From a virus: a DNA stretch of 38,833 nucleotides. The stretch is from positions 1-38,833 of the IMG/VR virus record IMGVR_UViG_3300031539_000128. One strand, 5' to 3'. Of the stretch, positions 19,453 through 24,973 are shown in pieces. The notes under the pieces were generated by a model, which worked only from the letters and a program-made list of their open reading frames with translations, did not search any database and had not been told where the DNA came from. Position numbers and translations under genes: made by a program. Every line of letters begins with the position of its first letter. Position 1 is the first letter of the stretch.

Positions 19453-20328
19453 TTAGCACGTGCTATCATCGTTCAAAAGTCCGTTTGTATGGAGTACTTC
19501 CAATGCGCGCTCCGTTGCGCCGGATTCGTCGCTATCATTGCTCTGCGCCTGCCGGAAGTAAGCCGCCCCGCTATCGGGTTCGATTTCTGCGGCACTGCCA
19601 TAGCCATTGGCCGTGAATGTTTGCGCGAAGAACTTTGGCATATTCTCAATGCAACCAAACAGTATCCGGCGCAGCATGGCCGGGTGCGAAAGAACAAATG
19701 CAAGCCTGTCAGTGTCCATCGGTACGCCAGGCGCCTTGAGCGCAATCCTGAAATCATATCGCGTGTCATGATCAACGGCCGCGGCAATGGCCGTTACCGC
19801 TACTGTACAACCAGCATGCTCCAACGCTTCAATGCAGGCAAGGATTGCCGCGCCCCGGTTCACAATAGCATCGGCCGGTACGCACCCCATGGCTATCACG
19901 TTCACCACGATATCGACGTGCCGCACCCGCCGCACTTCCGATGCTACAAATTCAAGCATACATTCGGGTTCACCGCTGACATAAGCGCCGATATCAACGC
20001 CGGCGCCGGTAACGGCAAGCTCCGTGTTCATGAACGTGCTAACATGCGGCGCTATTCTGTCATAGATTCTATCGGCAATGGCGCGCATTCGGTTCACCCC
20101 GTCTACCCACCCGGTTTGCGTCAAGGCAACCGCGCCCGCGAAGTCAACGTTTCCGTTCCAATCGCGTGATCCATCTTCCCTGCTTGCGCGCCGCACTGCG
20201 CCCGTCGGTTCACTTGCCGCAAACGATACGCATTCCTCAAGGCTATCAAAATCCCGCCTGTAGGTTTCCGGTATTCTCGGCATTGCCGGTATGCTGCTGC
20301 GCCGTGTTGATCTTCGTTTACGCTGCAT
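19453..20328 (-). CDS. Partner protein of the MoxR/CobS-like ATPase (DUF7192-like)
   Basis: A 291-residue protein. N-terminal basic stretch (MQRKRRSTRRSSIPAMPRIP), then RDFDSLEECVSFAASEPTGA, NVDFAGAVALTQTGWVDGVN, VDIGAYVSGEPECMLEF and a C-terminal LAFVLSHPAMLRRILFGCIE. The GG/A..A...GW.EG..R pattern resembles phage proteins found next to CobS-like ATPases and annotated as domain of unknown function; I am fairly but not fully sure. MoxR-type ATPases usually work with a VWA-type partner, and this is the likely counterpart here. It overlaps the ATPase by 11 bp. The 3' end lies in a TAGCACGTGCTA palindrome. Confidence 0.65.
   Translation of the reverse strand: MQRKRRSTRRSSIPAMPRIPETYRRDFDSLEECVSFAASEPTGAVRRASREDGSRDWNGNVDFAGAVALTQTGWVDGVNRMRAIADRIYDRIAPHVSTFMNTELAVTGAGVDIGAYVSGEPECMLEFVASEVRRVRHVDIVVNVIAMGCVPADAIVNRGAAILACIEALEHAGCTVAVTAIAAAVDHDTRYDFRIALKAPGVPMDTDRLAFVLSHPAMLRRILFGCIENMPKFFAQTFTANGYGSAAEIEPDSGAAYFRQAQSNDSDESGATERALEVLHTNGLLNDDSTC
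19454..19465. promoter_or_regulatory. 12-bp perfect palindrome TAGCACGTGCTA
   Basis: A perfect palindrome spans the stop codon of the 19453-20328 gene and lies about 50 bp before the clamp-loader-like start. A related TGTTAGCACG occurs again at about 21849 in the control region. Possible operator; could also be chance. Confidence 0.35.
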
Positions 20329-21385
20329 ACCGCACCCCACTTTCCTGAACCCGCGCCTGTAGCTTGCGCGCCGTATCACTATCCATACCCTTGAAGACAA
20401 CCGCTTTCGCAACCGCTTCCGCGTCCATCCCGGCCGCTAACAGCTTCGCTCCGTTCAGGCTTGCACGAGGCGATATGACAACCTGTAGCTCAAGCTCCGC
20501 CGCCGCGTGCCGCACCGCCTGCACAAAGGCGCCCCATTGCCGATTCGGGCAAATTGCCGTTTCCAATGCCTCATCATACTGCCAGTCAAGGTACGCGTAC
20601 CTGTCAAGGCTTGCAGCGTCGAGCTGGTTGCGCCCGACGTACTTCCGATTCGCACCCGTGCCGTACGTGTTTGCGGCCGCTATCAGGCGGAAATCGCCGT
20701 GCCGCTTGATCATGCCATCGGGAAAGGCGCATATGCCGTTTGAAATCGCGGCATTGAGCATACAAAGCACATTGGGGTTTCCGGCGTCGATTTCATCGAG
20801 AAGGTAAACCCCGCCGCCTTCGAATGCCTGCCGGAAGAGACTGCTAACATACCGGCCATTTGCATCCATGTACCCGATCAAATAACTTGCCGTCGTTTGC
20901 TGGCATACCGACTGACAGTAGTACGGCAATGACAGCGCAAGCGCCGCCGATTCCGCCGAGTAGGTTTTCCCGCTTCCGGCAGGCCCCACCATGTATACAG
21001 GCACGTCGGCGCCGATCATCTGCAAGAGCGTATCGAATTGGGCATGCTGCACCCCGACAAGCACGGGCGCTTTCCCCGGCACCCGCACTTCCACCGGCCG
21101 CACCGCACCCGCCTGCGCCGCTTGCGCCTCTTCGCGTGCTATGCGCCGCACCTCATCAACGTCAAGCTCCGGCGTGATATTGAGGTGCGATTGCACCGCG
21201 GCCGCTATCACGCTTGCAAGATCGCTGTTAGCATTGCTGTTAGCAGCAGCTTCCGGCGCCGCGCCCGTTTCAAGCGCCTCCACAAGCGCCGCCTTGCTTG
21301 CACCCGCAATCCACAAGCCCGTGCTGATGCTGCGCCGCCGCGCTTCGCTCCGCAATTCCGCAACCGTCATTTCTGCATAGTCCAT
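20318..21385 (-). CDS. MoxR/CobS-like AAA+ ATPase with N-terminal SAP-like domain
   Basis: A 355-residue ATPase, the first gene of the leftward operon. Residues 6-40 (TVAELRSEARRRSISTGLW ... KAALVEALETG) look like a SAP-type DNA-binding helix pair. The core has YMVGPAGSGKT (131-141, Walker A), GGVYLLDEIDAGN (191-203, Walker B), LIAAANTYGTG (234-244, sensor 1) and LDRY (260-263, arginine finger R262). Such ATPases remodel partner proteins; phage members are often called CobS-like. The ATG is chosen over earlier ones because GGGG lies eight bases upstream and it is 68 bp from the probable transcript start. Confidence 0.85.
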   Translation of the reverse strand: MDYAEMTVAELRSEARRRSISTGLWIAGASKAALVEALETGAAPEAAANSNANSDLASVIAAAVQSHLNITPELDVDEVRRIAREEAQAAQAGAVRPVEVRVPGKAPVLVGVQHAQFDTLLQMIGADVPVYMVGPAGSGKTYSAESAALALSLPYYCQSVCQQTTASYLIGYMDANGRYVSSLFRQAFEGGGVYLLDEIDAGNPNVLCMLNAAISNGICAFPDGMIKRHGDFRLIAAANTYGTGANRKYVGRNQLDAASLDRYAYLDWQYDEALETAICPNRQWGAFVQAVRHAAAELELQVVISPRASLNGAKLLAAGMDAEAVAKAVVFKGMDSDTARKLQARVQESGVRYAA

Positions 21386-21410
21386 TGCATAACCCCGTGA
21401 AACAAGGGCC

Positions 21411-21453
21411 GCTTGCATCGGGCAAGCCCCGGTCGGTGCACCCTGCACCCGAC
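21411..21453 (-). promoter_or_regulatory. Two hairpins in the leader of the leftward early transcript
   Basis: Starting at the expected transcript start, a 9-bp stem (GTCGGTGCA with TGCACCCGAC, one bulge, CCC loop on the plus strand) is followed closely by a 6-bp stem (GCTTGC with GCAAGC). Paired stem-loops at the very 5' end of an early transcript recall the put RNA of phage HK022, which makes polymerase resistant to terminators; no sequence match is claimed. Confidence 0.45.
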
Positions 21454-21459
21454 AGTATC

Positions 21460-21488
21460 ATTATAAACCATGATCGTGCTGTTGTCAA
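21460..21488 (-). promoter_or_regulatory. Consensus early leftward promoter
   Basis: TTGACA (21483-21488) and TATAAT (21460-21465) on the minus strand, 17 bp apart: a perfect match to the bacterial sigma70 consensus. It lies about 75 bp upstream of the CobS-like ATPase gene and is the obvious start of the leftward operon. The -35 box sits inside GTTGACAAC, a short palindrome that could be an operator. Confidence 0.9.
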
Positions 21489-21576
21489 CTGTTATTTTCT
21501 GAGATTCCCTCAACAATCGTATTTAGCCACGCCAGCCATAGGGATTAGCGACAAAATAAATCTGCAAATAGACATG

Positions 21577-21588
21577 AACCGCGTATAA
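21577..21588. promoter_or_regulatory. 12-bp motif AACCGCGTATAA, copy 1
   Basis: The copy overlaps a TATAAT hexamer at 21584-21589, so it may act as an operator over a rightward -10 box, although no good -35 is seen. Other copies lie at 21903-21914 (reverse, one mismatch), 21971-22000 (palindromic pair) and 23505-23516 (reverse). Confidence 0.6.
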
Positions 21589-21599
21589 TAAGTAGGCTG

Positions 21600-21632
21600 T
21601 TTGATGCCCATTTGATGCCCATTTGATCGGCA
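21600..21632. repeat. 11-bp tandem repeat, three units (TTTGATGCCCA)
   Basis: Two perfect copies of TTTGATGCCCA are followed by TTTGATCGGCA. The 11-bp period is one helical turn, so bound proteins would line up on one face of the DNA, as for replication iterons or stacked operators. Degenerate relatives lie at 21937-21968. Confidence 0.75.
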
Positions 21633-21715
21633 ACACAAGCACCCGCTCCGTGACAAGGCACAACATGATAAGACACCGGAGCCGCCCCCAGCTCCATAAT
21701 GGGACGCAACACCCC

Positions 21716-21780
21716 GTTGTGACTATAGAGTCAGTTGTGACCTTGGAGTCAGCCATGACCACACAGTCAGTTGTGAATAG
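21716..21780. repeat. 18-bp degenerate tandem repeat, about 3.5 units
   Basis: Units GTTGTGACTATAGAGTCA, GTTGTGACCTTGGAGTCA, GCCATGACCACACAGTCA and the start of a fourth, GTTGTGAATAG. Consensus (G)(T)TTGTGAC....GAGTCA. The length and order are typical of plasmid and phage replication iterons; an operator cluster is the other reading. Confidence 0.75.
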
Positions 21781-21902
21781 TTGTCTTCGGTAGAGAGAGG
21801 CGGCTACTTCTCTCTTTTGGCGATACACGATAGTAGCCTGCTGCGCCGTGTTAGCACGCTCGCCAGCGGCCCTGGAACCGCACCTTCCGCGCCCCGCGCC
21901 TG

Positions 21903-21914
21903 TTATACGCAGTT
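21903..21914. promoter_or_regulatory. 12-bp motif, copy 2 (reverse, one mismatch)
   Basis: TTATACGCAGTT, the reverse form of AACCGCGTATAA with one base changed. It lies 57 bp before the palindromic pair. Confidence 0.45.
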
Positions 21915-21936
21915 ATTAGAGGCGATATAAGCCCCA

Positions 21937-21968
21937 TTTACCCCCCTTTATGCCCTGTTTAGTGCCCA
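21937..21968. repeat. Degenerate 11-bp repeat array, second location
   Basis: TTTACCCCCC, TTTATGCCCTG and TTTAGTGCCCA in a row keep the TTT(A)xTGCCC core and 10-11 bp spacing of the array at 21600-21632. It abuts the palindromic pair at 21971. Confidence 0.5.
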
Positions 21969-21970
21969 AT

Positions 21971-22000
21971 AACCGCGTATAAGGAGCGTTATACGCGGTT
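21971..22000. promoter_or_regulatory. 30-bp inverted repeat of the 12-bp motif
   Basis: AACCGCGTATAA and its exact reverse complement TTATACGCGGTT are separated by GGAGCG, a perfect two-fold symmetric site with an 18-bp centre-to-centre distance. This is the form expected for a dimeric repressor or an initiator protein acting as a dimer. Confidence 0.8.
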
Positions 22001-22178
22001 TCCAGGCATCAATGATCGCACGCGCGCAGGCGCAGGCAGGCGCGCGCGAGGCACGAAAGCGAGTGCGGGTGCGGGAAACCGGTTCCCTAGGGCCGCGCTC
22101 TCGTACTAGCACGACTACCACAATTTTTCACATCACGAAATAGGGCAGATTAGCCTTTTCCTGTTCTGCAACGTGTTC

Positions 22179-22207
22179 TTGACAACGTGGCACTGGCACG
22201 CATAACT
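22179..22207 (+). promoter_or_regulatory. Candidate rightward promoter
   Basis: A perfect TTGACA at 22179-22184, followed after 16 bp by CATAAC (22201-22206) or after 17 bp by ATAACT. It lies 55 bp upstream of the better promoter at 22234 and may serve as an alternative start. Confidence 0.45.
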
Positions 22208-22233
22208 ATTCCACAATGTCCTGCATTTTCAGG

Positions 22234-22262
22234 TTGAATATGGTGGGAACATGGTGTATAAT
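22234..22262 (+). promoter_or_regulatory. Rightward promoter of the initiator-like gene
   Basis: TTGAAT (22234-22239), 17 bp, TATAAT (22257-22262). The spacer starts ATGGTGGGAA, almost the same as at 24079 (TTGGTGGGAA), so the conserved part reaches beyond the -35 box. Expected start near 22269, leaving an 84-base leader before the gene. Confidence 0.82.
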
Positions 22263-22280
22263 TAGCACATCGGTGCCCTT

Positions 22281-22348
22281 CGCGCGGCTGCGGGTCTTGC
22301 TAACCCGCCAGCTTCCTGCCGCGCGGGGGGTGCATTTTGAGAGGAAGC
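22281..22348 (+). promoter_or_regulatory. Structured leader with anti-Shine-Dalgarno segment
   Basis: CGCGCGGC (22281-22288) pairs with GCCGCGCG (22318-22325), and inside it GCGGGT (22290-22295) pairs with ACCCGC (22303-22308). The single-stranded part of this fold holds GCTTCCT (22311-22317), which is exactly complementary to AGGAAGC (22342-22348), the ribosome site of the gene at 22353. Two exclusive states are possible, one exposing and one hiding the ribosome site. Confidence 0.6.
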
Positions 22349-22352
22349 CAGT

Positions 22353-22904
22353 ATGTATCTGAAAATAGGACTGAAGGTTCTGAAATGGGGGCCGGTGAAC
22401 AAAAACGGCCACTGGTATAGGTTCACGCCAACCGCCAAGATCGCCTACTCTCTTCTTCAACGCTACCAGCATTTTACTCCGGGACAGGTATTTCCGTCGG
22501 CGCAGCACTTAGCCGAGGAGATGGGTGCCAAGAGGCTGACTGTTCAACTTGCCTTGGAGGTACTCGAGCACACGGGGCGGATCGGGAGGTCGGCGCATGG
22601 GCGGGGGCTGTGCTGTCAGGTGCCGGATTTTGGCGAGCGGGAGTACATCATGATCCCGGACGAGGTATTGCGGGACGGGGGGGTGCCGTCGGGGTGCAAG
22701 TTGATGTATGGGTGTGCGTTGAGCTTGGAAAGGACATCGAAGACCGGGAAGAGTGAGGCGGTGGGGATAGGGGTGTTGTGCGATATGGTTGGTATTTCGT
22801 TGAGGGCGGGGAAACGATATCGGGTGTTGATGGAGGATCGGGGGTTGTGGATGGTGGGTGGGCGCGGGGGTTCGGAACTGGTTTTTACGTGCCATTTCAG
22901 GTAG
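22353..22904 (+). CDS. Two-winged-helix protein, probable replication initiator or regulator
   Basis: A 183-residue protein. First half: IAYSLLQRYQHFTPGQVFPS, then AQHLAEEMGAKRLTVQLALE and VLEHTGRIGRSAHGRG, a winged helix. Second half: IMIPDEVLRDGGVPSGCKLM, YGCALSLERTSKTGKSEAVG, LCDMVGISLRAGKRYRVLME, again a helix-turn-helix with the order seen in plasmid and phage initiators of the RepA/helix-turn-helix type. It is the first rightward gene, beside iteron-like repeats, which supports an origin-binding role; a transcription regulator is the alternative. GAGGA eight bases before the ATG. The 3' half is very G-rich (GGG codons). Confidence 0.6.
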   Translation: MYLKIGLKVLKWGPVNKNGHWYRFTPTAKIAYSLLQRYQHFTPGQVFPSAQHLAEEMGAKRLTVQLALEVLEHTGRIGRSAHGRGLCCQVPDFGEREYIMIPDEVLRDGGVPSGCKLMYGCALSLERTSKTGKSEAVGIGVLCDMVGISLRAGKRYRVLMEDRGLWMVGGRGGSELVFTCHFR

Positions 22905-22918
22905 TCCGAAAAGGGGTT

Positions 22919-22970
22919 CCAGTGCCAAAAACATACAGGTCGGGGGTGCTGACCAGTGCCAAAAACATAC
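22919..22970. repeat. Two 18-bp direct repeats downstream of the initiator-like gene
   Basis: CCAGTGCCAAAAACATAC occurs at 22919-22936 and again at 22953-22970, 34 bp apart (about three turns). They lie in a non-coding stretch just after the initiator-like gene and ahead of the hairpins at 23008. Operators for the neighbouring gene product are a reasonable guess. Confidence 0.75.
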
Positions 22971-23007
22971 TCTAATGTAACCATGTATGATAAGAGGATG
23001 TGAATTT

Positions 23008-23075
23008 GGTGCCGACTAGGAAGTCGGCGCCTACCCCTTGTTCGGGTTTCGCGGACTCAACCCGCAAACAAGGGG
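23008..23075 (+). ncRNA. Two consecutive strong hairpins, candidate structured RNA
   Basis: Stem 1: GGTGCCGACT-AGGA-AGTCGGCGCC, ten pairs with one G-U. Stem 2: CCCCTTGTT (23034-23042) with AACAAGGGG (23067-23075), containing CGGGTT (23043-23048) with AACCCG (23059-23064) and a ten-base loop, with a two-base bulge. No T-run follows, so these are not simple terminators. The layout of a nested stem resembles the leader at 22281. Whether they are transcribed as an RNA element is not known. Confidence 0.45.
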
Positions 23076-23268
23076 CTGATGGACACCTCTTTCGTACAGG
23101 CTCTTTCGGAGAGAGTCAAGGTGCGCACATGAGTACGGGGTGTGGGTCTGGACGGATGGATGGATGAGGGATGAGATGAGAATTGGTATTGGTATTGGGG
23201 GCAACCGGGGAAACAATTACCGGCGGGTGAAGTAAAGAGTGGCCCAGCGGGGCAGAAAGGACAGAGCG

Positions 23269-23445
23269 ATGACCGACAGGACAAAAGACGCGACAAACAA
23301 AGTGAAAGGGCACAAGTTGCCGGCGGACTATCCGTGTGTGCTGTGCGGGATGAAGACGACGGGGCGCTGGTGGGACGGGGATGGGAATCGGGTGGCGTTG
23401 TGCGAGGATTGCTGTCAGGGGGTGGTGCGGTCGAAGGTTTTGTGA
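23269..23445 (+). CDS. Small zinc-ribbon protein
   Basis: A 58-residue protein starting MTDRTKDATNKVKGHKLPAD. CVLC and CEDC pairs (about 23-26 and 45-48) enclose a W-rich loop (GRWWDGDGNRVA), suggesting one zinc. AAAGGA seven bases before the ATG; an upstream in-frame start is possible but lacks this site. Confidence 0.7.
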   Translation: MTDRTKDATNKVKGHKLPADYPCVLCGMKTTGRWWDGDGNRVALCEDCCQGVVRSKVL

Positions 23446-23504
23446 GGCATGAAGAGAGCTAGGCAAAGGGAATCTGGGAAACGAGGGTGCGGTGGGTGTG
23501 CGTA

Positions 23505-23525
23505 TTATACGCGGTTTGTGGATAA
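23505..23525. promoter_or_regulatory. 12-bp motif (reverse) abutting a consensus DnaA box
   Basis: TTATACGCGGTT (23505-23516), a full match to the reverse form of the control-region motif, is directly followed by TGTGGATAA (23517-23525), the complement of the consensus DnaA box TTATCCACA. The pair lies 20 bp upstream of the start codon of the gene at 23545. Confidence 0.55.
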
Positions 23526-23544
23526 CTTCAGAAAGGGCAAGACG

Positions 23545-23832
23545 ATGGACAACAAAGCGGTAGTAGGTCGAACGCAGATCAGGTGGCGGGTATCGCCGGG
23601 GGATAGTTCCGGGGTTGCGTGGGAGCGGTTCGCGCCGGACATTCGGCGTGCTATCGAGCAGGCGTATGCGAGTGTGAACGCGCAGTGCAGTGCGCATGAG
23701 GTCAGGATTACGGTAGAAGACTTGTTGATCGGGATAGGCGGGGACGAGAAGCCGGACGGCAGTGGCCTCAAATGCGTGGAGTATCGGGACACGTTCATTC
23801 GGGGTGTTGGCACGGGGCTGCTGCTGGGATAG
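23545..23832 (+). CDS. Hypothetical protein
   Basis: A 95-residue protein starting MDNKAVVGRTQIRWRVSPGD, with a helical middle (RRAIEQAYASVNAQCSAHEV) and a Gly-rich end. AAAGGG seven bases before this ATG is a much better site than the one for an earlier ATG at 23449, which would place the motif and DnaA box inside the gene. No family recognised. Confidence 0.62.
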   Translation: MDNKAVVGRTQIRWRVSPGDSSGVAWERFAPDIRRAIEQAYASVNAQCSAHEVRITVEDLLIGIGGDEKPDGSGLKCVEYRDTFIRGVGTGLLLG

Positions 23833-24078
23833 TTCGCTTAGGCTGGCTAGGGGGATTACGCGGGCCGCTCTTCGGGGTGGCCTTGCTTATTTCGTCGGGG
23901 TCTCTTCGGGCTATCCTTGGACTAAAAGCGAATCGGAACGCCTCTGGGTGCCCTGTACCGCCGTTAAAAACGATGCTGCGTGGCCGGGGGGCTGTCAAGT
24001 GGCGGGAATATGTCGGTGCGGAAACGGGGCATGTCCAAACAAATCCACTAAATATGTTGTGTTTTCTGAACATTCCGC
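23833..24078 (+). other. Non-coding stretch with UUCG hairpin
   Basis: About 245 bp between genes. It begins right after a stop codon with TTCGCTT (23833-23839), which can pair with AAGCGAA (23926-23932); between them is an eight-bp hairpin, GGCCGCTC-TTCG-GGGTGGCC (23863-23882). The rest has no visible structure. A longer frame crosses here (from about 23772) but has an odd composition and no ribosome site; I do not accept it as a gene. Confidence 0.45.
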
Positions 24079-24107
24079 TTGACTTTGGTGGGAAAGCGGA
24101 GTATACT
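24079..24107 (+). promoter_or_regulatory. Rightward promoter ahead of the packaging genes
   Basis: TTGACT (24079-24084), 17 bp, TATACT (24102-24107). The spacer TTGGTGGGAA is shared with 22234. The expected start, near 24114, is about 20 bp before the gene at 24134, so this promoter can serve the terminase operon. Confidence 0.82.
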
Positions 24108-24133
24108 TCTCGTAGAGGGAAGTGGAGAAGCGA

Positions 24134-24493
24134 ATGATTGCCGAAATTGACATGGAACTATTCCTTGGCAACGGCTACCGGCTTGTGCATTGGTATAAGC
24201 CTGATGGCAGTACTTGGGCGGTGATAGCGCCACCACAGGATGTTGTTGCCACAACGAAGCATTTCACGGTTCTGGGCGAGTCTGAGGCGCGGGCATGGGC
24301 GGAGAAGGTGATAGTCGATCTGGGCTTGGCCGACAGAGTTGCCAAGTGGGTGAAAACCGCAGAGCTCTTGTGCGACCTTTGCGACGCCCAGGATTGCGAT
24401 CTCTACACTTGGCACGTGGCCGGCAACGATTTGGACTTGTGCCTGAGTTGCTACCGAAAGGTAGCTCGTGCGGCGATAGGATCAACGGCATGA
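24134..24493 (+). CDS. Hypothetical protein with zinc ribbon
   Basis: A 119-residue protein. Beta-rich first half (RLVHWYKPDGSTWAVIAPP), a helix (SEARAWAEKVIVDLGLADRV), and a Cys-rich end (LCDLCDAQDCDLYTWHVAG ... LCLSCYRKVARA) with two CxxC pairs. GGAG six bases before the ATG, rather than the GTG twelve bases earlier, sets the start. First gene after the promoter at 24079. No family recognised. Confidence 0.7.
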   Translation: MIAEIDMELFLGNGYRLVHWYKPDGSTWAVIAPPQDVVATTKHFTVLGESEARAWAEKVIVDLGLADRVAKWVKTAELLCDLCDAQDCDLYTWHVAGNDLDLCLSCYRKVARAAIGSTA

Positions 24494-24720
24494 CAGCTGA
24501 CCTGATTGAGATTACTGCGGCTGACCCGGCATTTGCGGAGTATGCTGCCGCGATGCAGCGCGACGCCAACAGCGATCCGGAGTTTGTTCGGGCCATGAAG
24601 GCCATTGTCCGACGCGAGATTCAACAGATCGTGCGGGATTCGATGTATTGGCCCATTCCGAAGAAACTCAAGATGTGGGAGAATCAGTATGACGCTTCGG
24701 GACTTCTTCGACAAGATTAG
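24490..24720 (+). CDS. Hypothetical protein
   Basis: A 76-residue protein starting MTADLIEITAADPAFAEYAA, mostly helical with a basic end (PIPKKLKMWENQYDASGLLR). Its start overlaps the previous stop as ATGA. It overlaps the next gene by 32 bp. No family recognised. Confidence 0.62.
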   Translation: MTADLIEITAADPAFAEYAAAMQRDANSDPEFVRAMKAIVRREIQQIVRDSMYWPIPKKLKMWENQYDASGLLRQD

Positions 24721-24973
24721 CAACCACCGCTTCCTGAAGGGGGTTGACTGTGCTCATGACCCTATTGCGATCCAGCGGTGCGATGGGGTCGTGCTGGTTC
24801 CGGTGGAGATGGTAGAGGGGAACGCGTGGCGGGACGTGGAGGCGGGGATCATGGGGATCAACCTGCTTTATCACGTATCCCGGATTGTAGGTTACAACTC
24901 GCGCATCGAGAACTGGAACAAGTCGAAGCTCGGCGAGCTTGCCGACCGCAGGATGGGGAACTATGCTGTCTAA
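24689..24973 (+). CDS. Hypothetical protein
   Basis: A 94-residue protein starting MTLRDFFDKISNHRFLKGVD; middle IQRCDGVVLVPVEMVEGNAW; end WNKSKLGELADRRMGNYAV. GGGAG eight bases before the ATG. No family recognised; it lies directly upstream of the small terminase gene and overlaps it by 11 bp. Confidence 0.65.
   Translation: MTLRDFFDKISNHRFLKGVDCAHDPIAIQRCDGVVLVPVEMVEGNAWRDVEAGIMGINLLYHVSRIVGYNSRIENWNKSKLGELADRRMGNYAV

Larger units (their letters stand above)
21386..22352. other. Non-coding control region between the divergent operons
   Basis: About 970 bp without a convincing gene. It holds the leftward promoter, at least two rightward promoter candidates, an 11-bp tandem repeat in two places, an 18-bp tandem repeat, a 12-bp motif in single and palindromic form, a very GC-rich stretch (22018-22075) with repeated GGCGC, and the rightward leader. 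A 101-codon minus frame here is composed largely of these repeats and is not accepted. The content and the two-winged-helix gene next door suggest a replication origin or a genetic switch. Confidence 0.7.
22905..23268. other. Non-coding stretch after the initiator-like gene
   Basis: About 360 bp with no convincing gene: 18-bp direct repeats, two strong hairpins (23008-23075), another small CTCT-TTCGG-AGAG hairpin near 23102, and simple repeats of GGAT (23151-23163) and TATTGG (23184-23199). The next gene has its own ribosome site. Confidence 0.6.

Noticed and set aside
21523-21828. A 101-codon minus frame in the control region
   Set aside because: Built from tandem repeats and operator-like sequence, without a fitting ribosome site.
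23772-24137. A 121-codon plus frame between 23832 and 24134
   Set aside because: No ribosome site, overlaps the end of the 23545 gene and a promoter, and has the composition of non-coding sequence.
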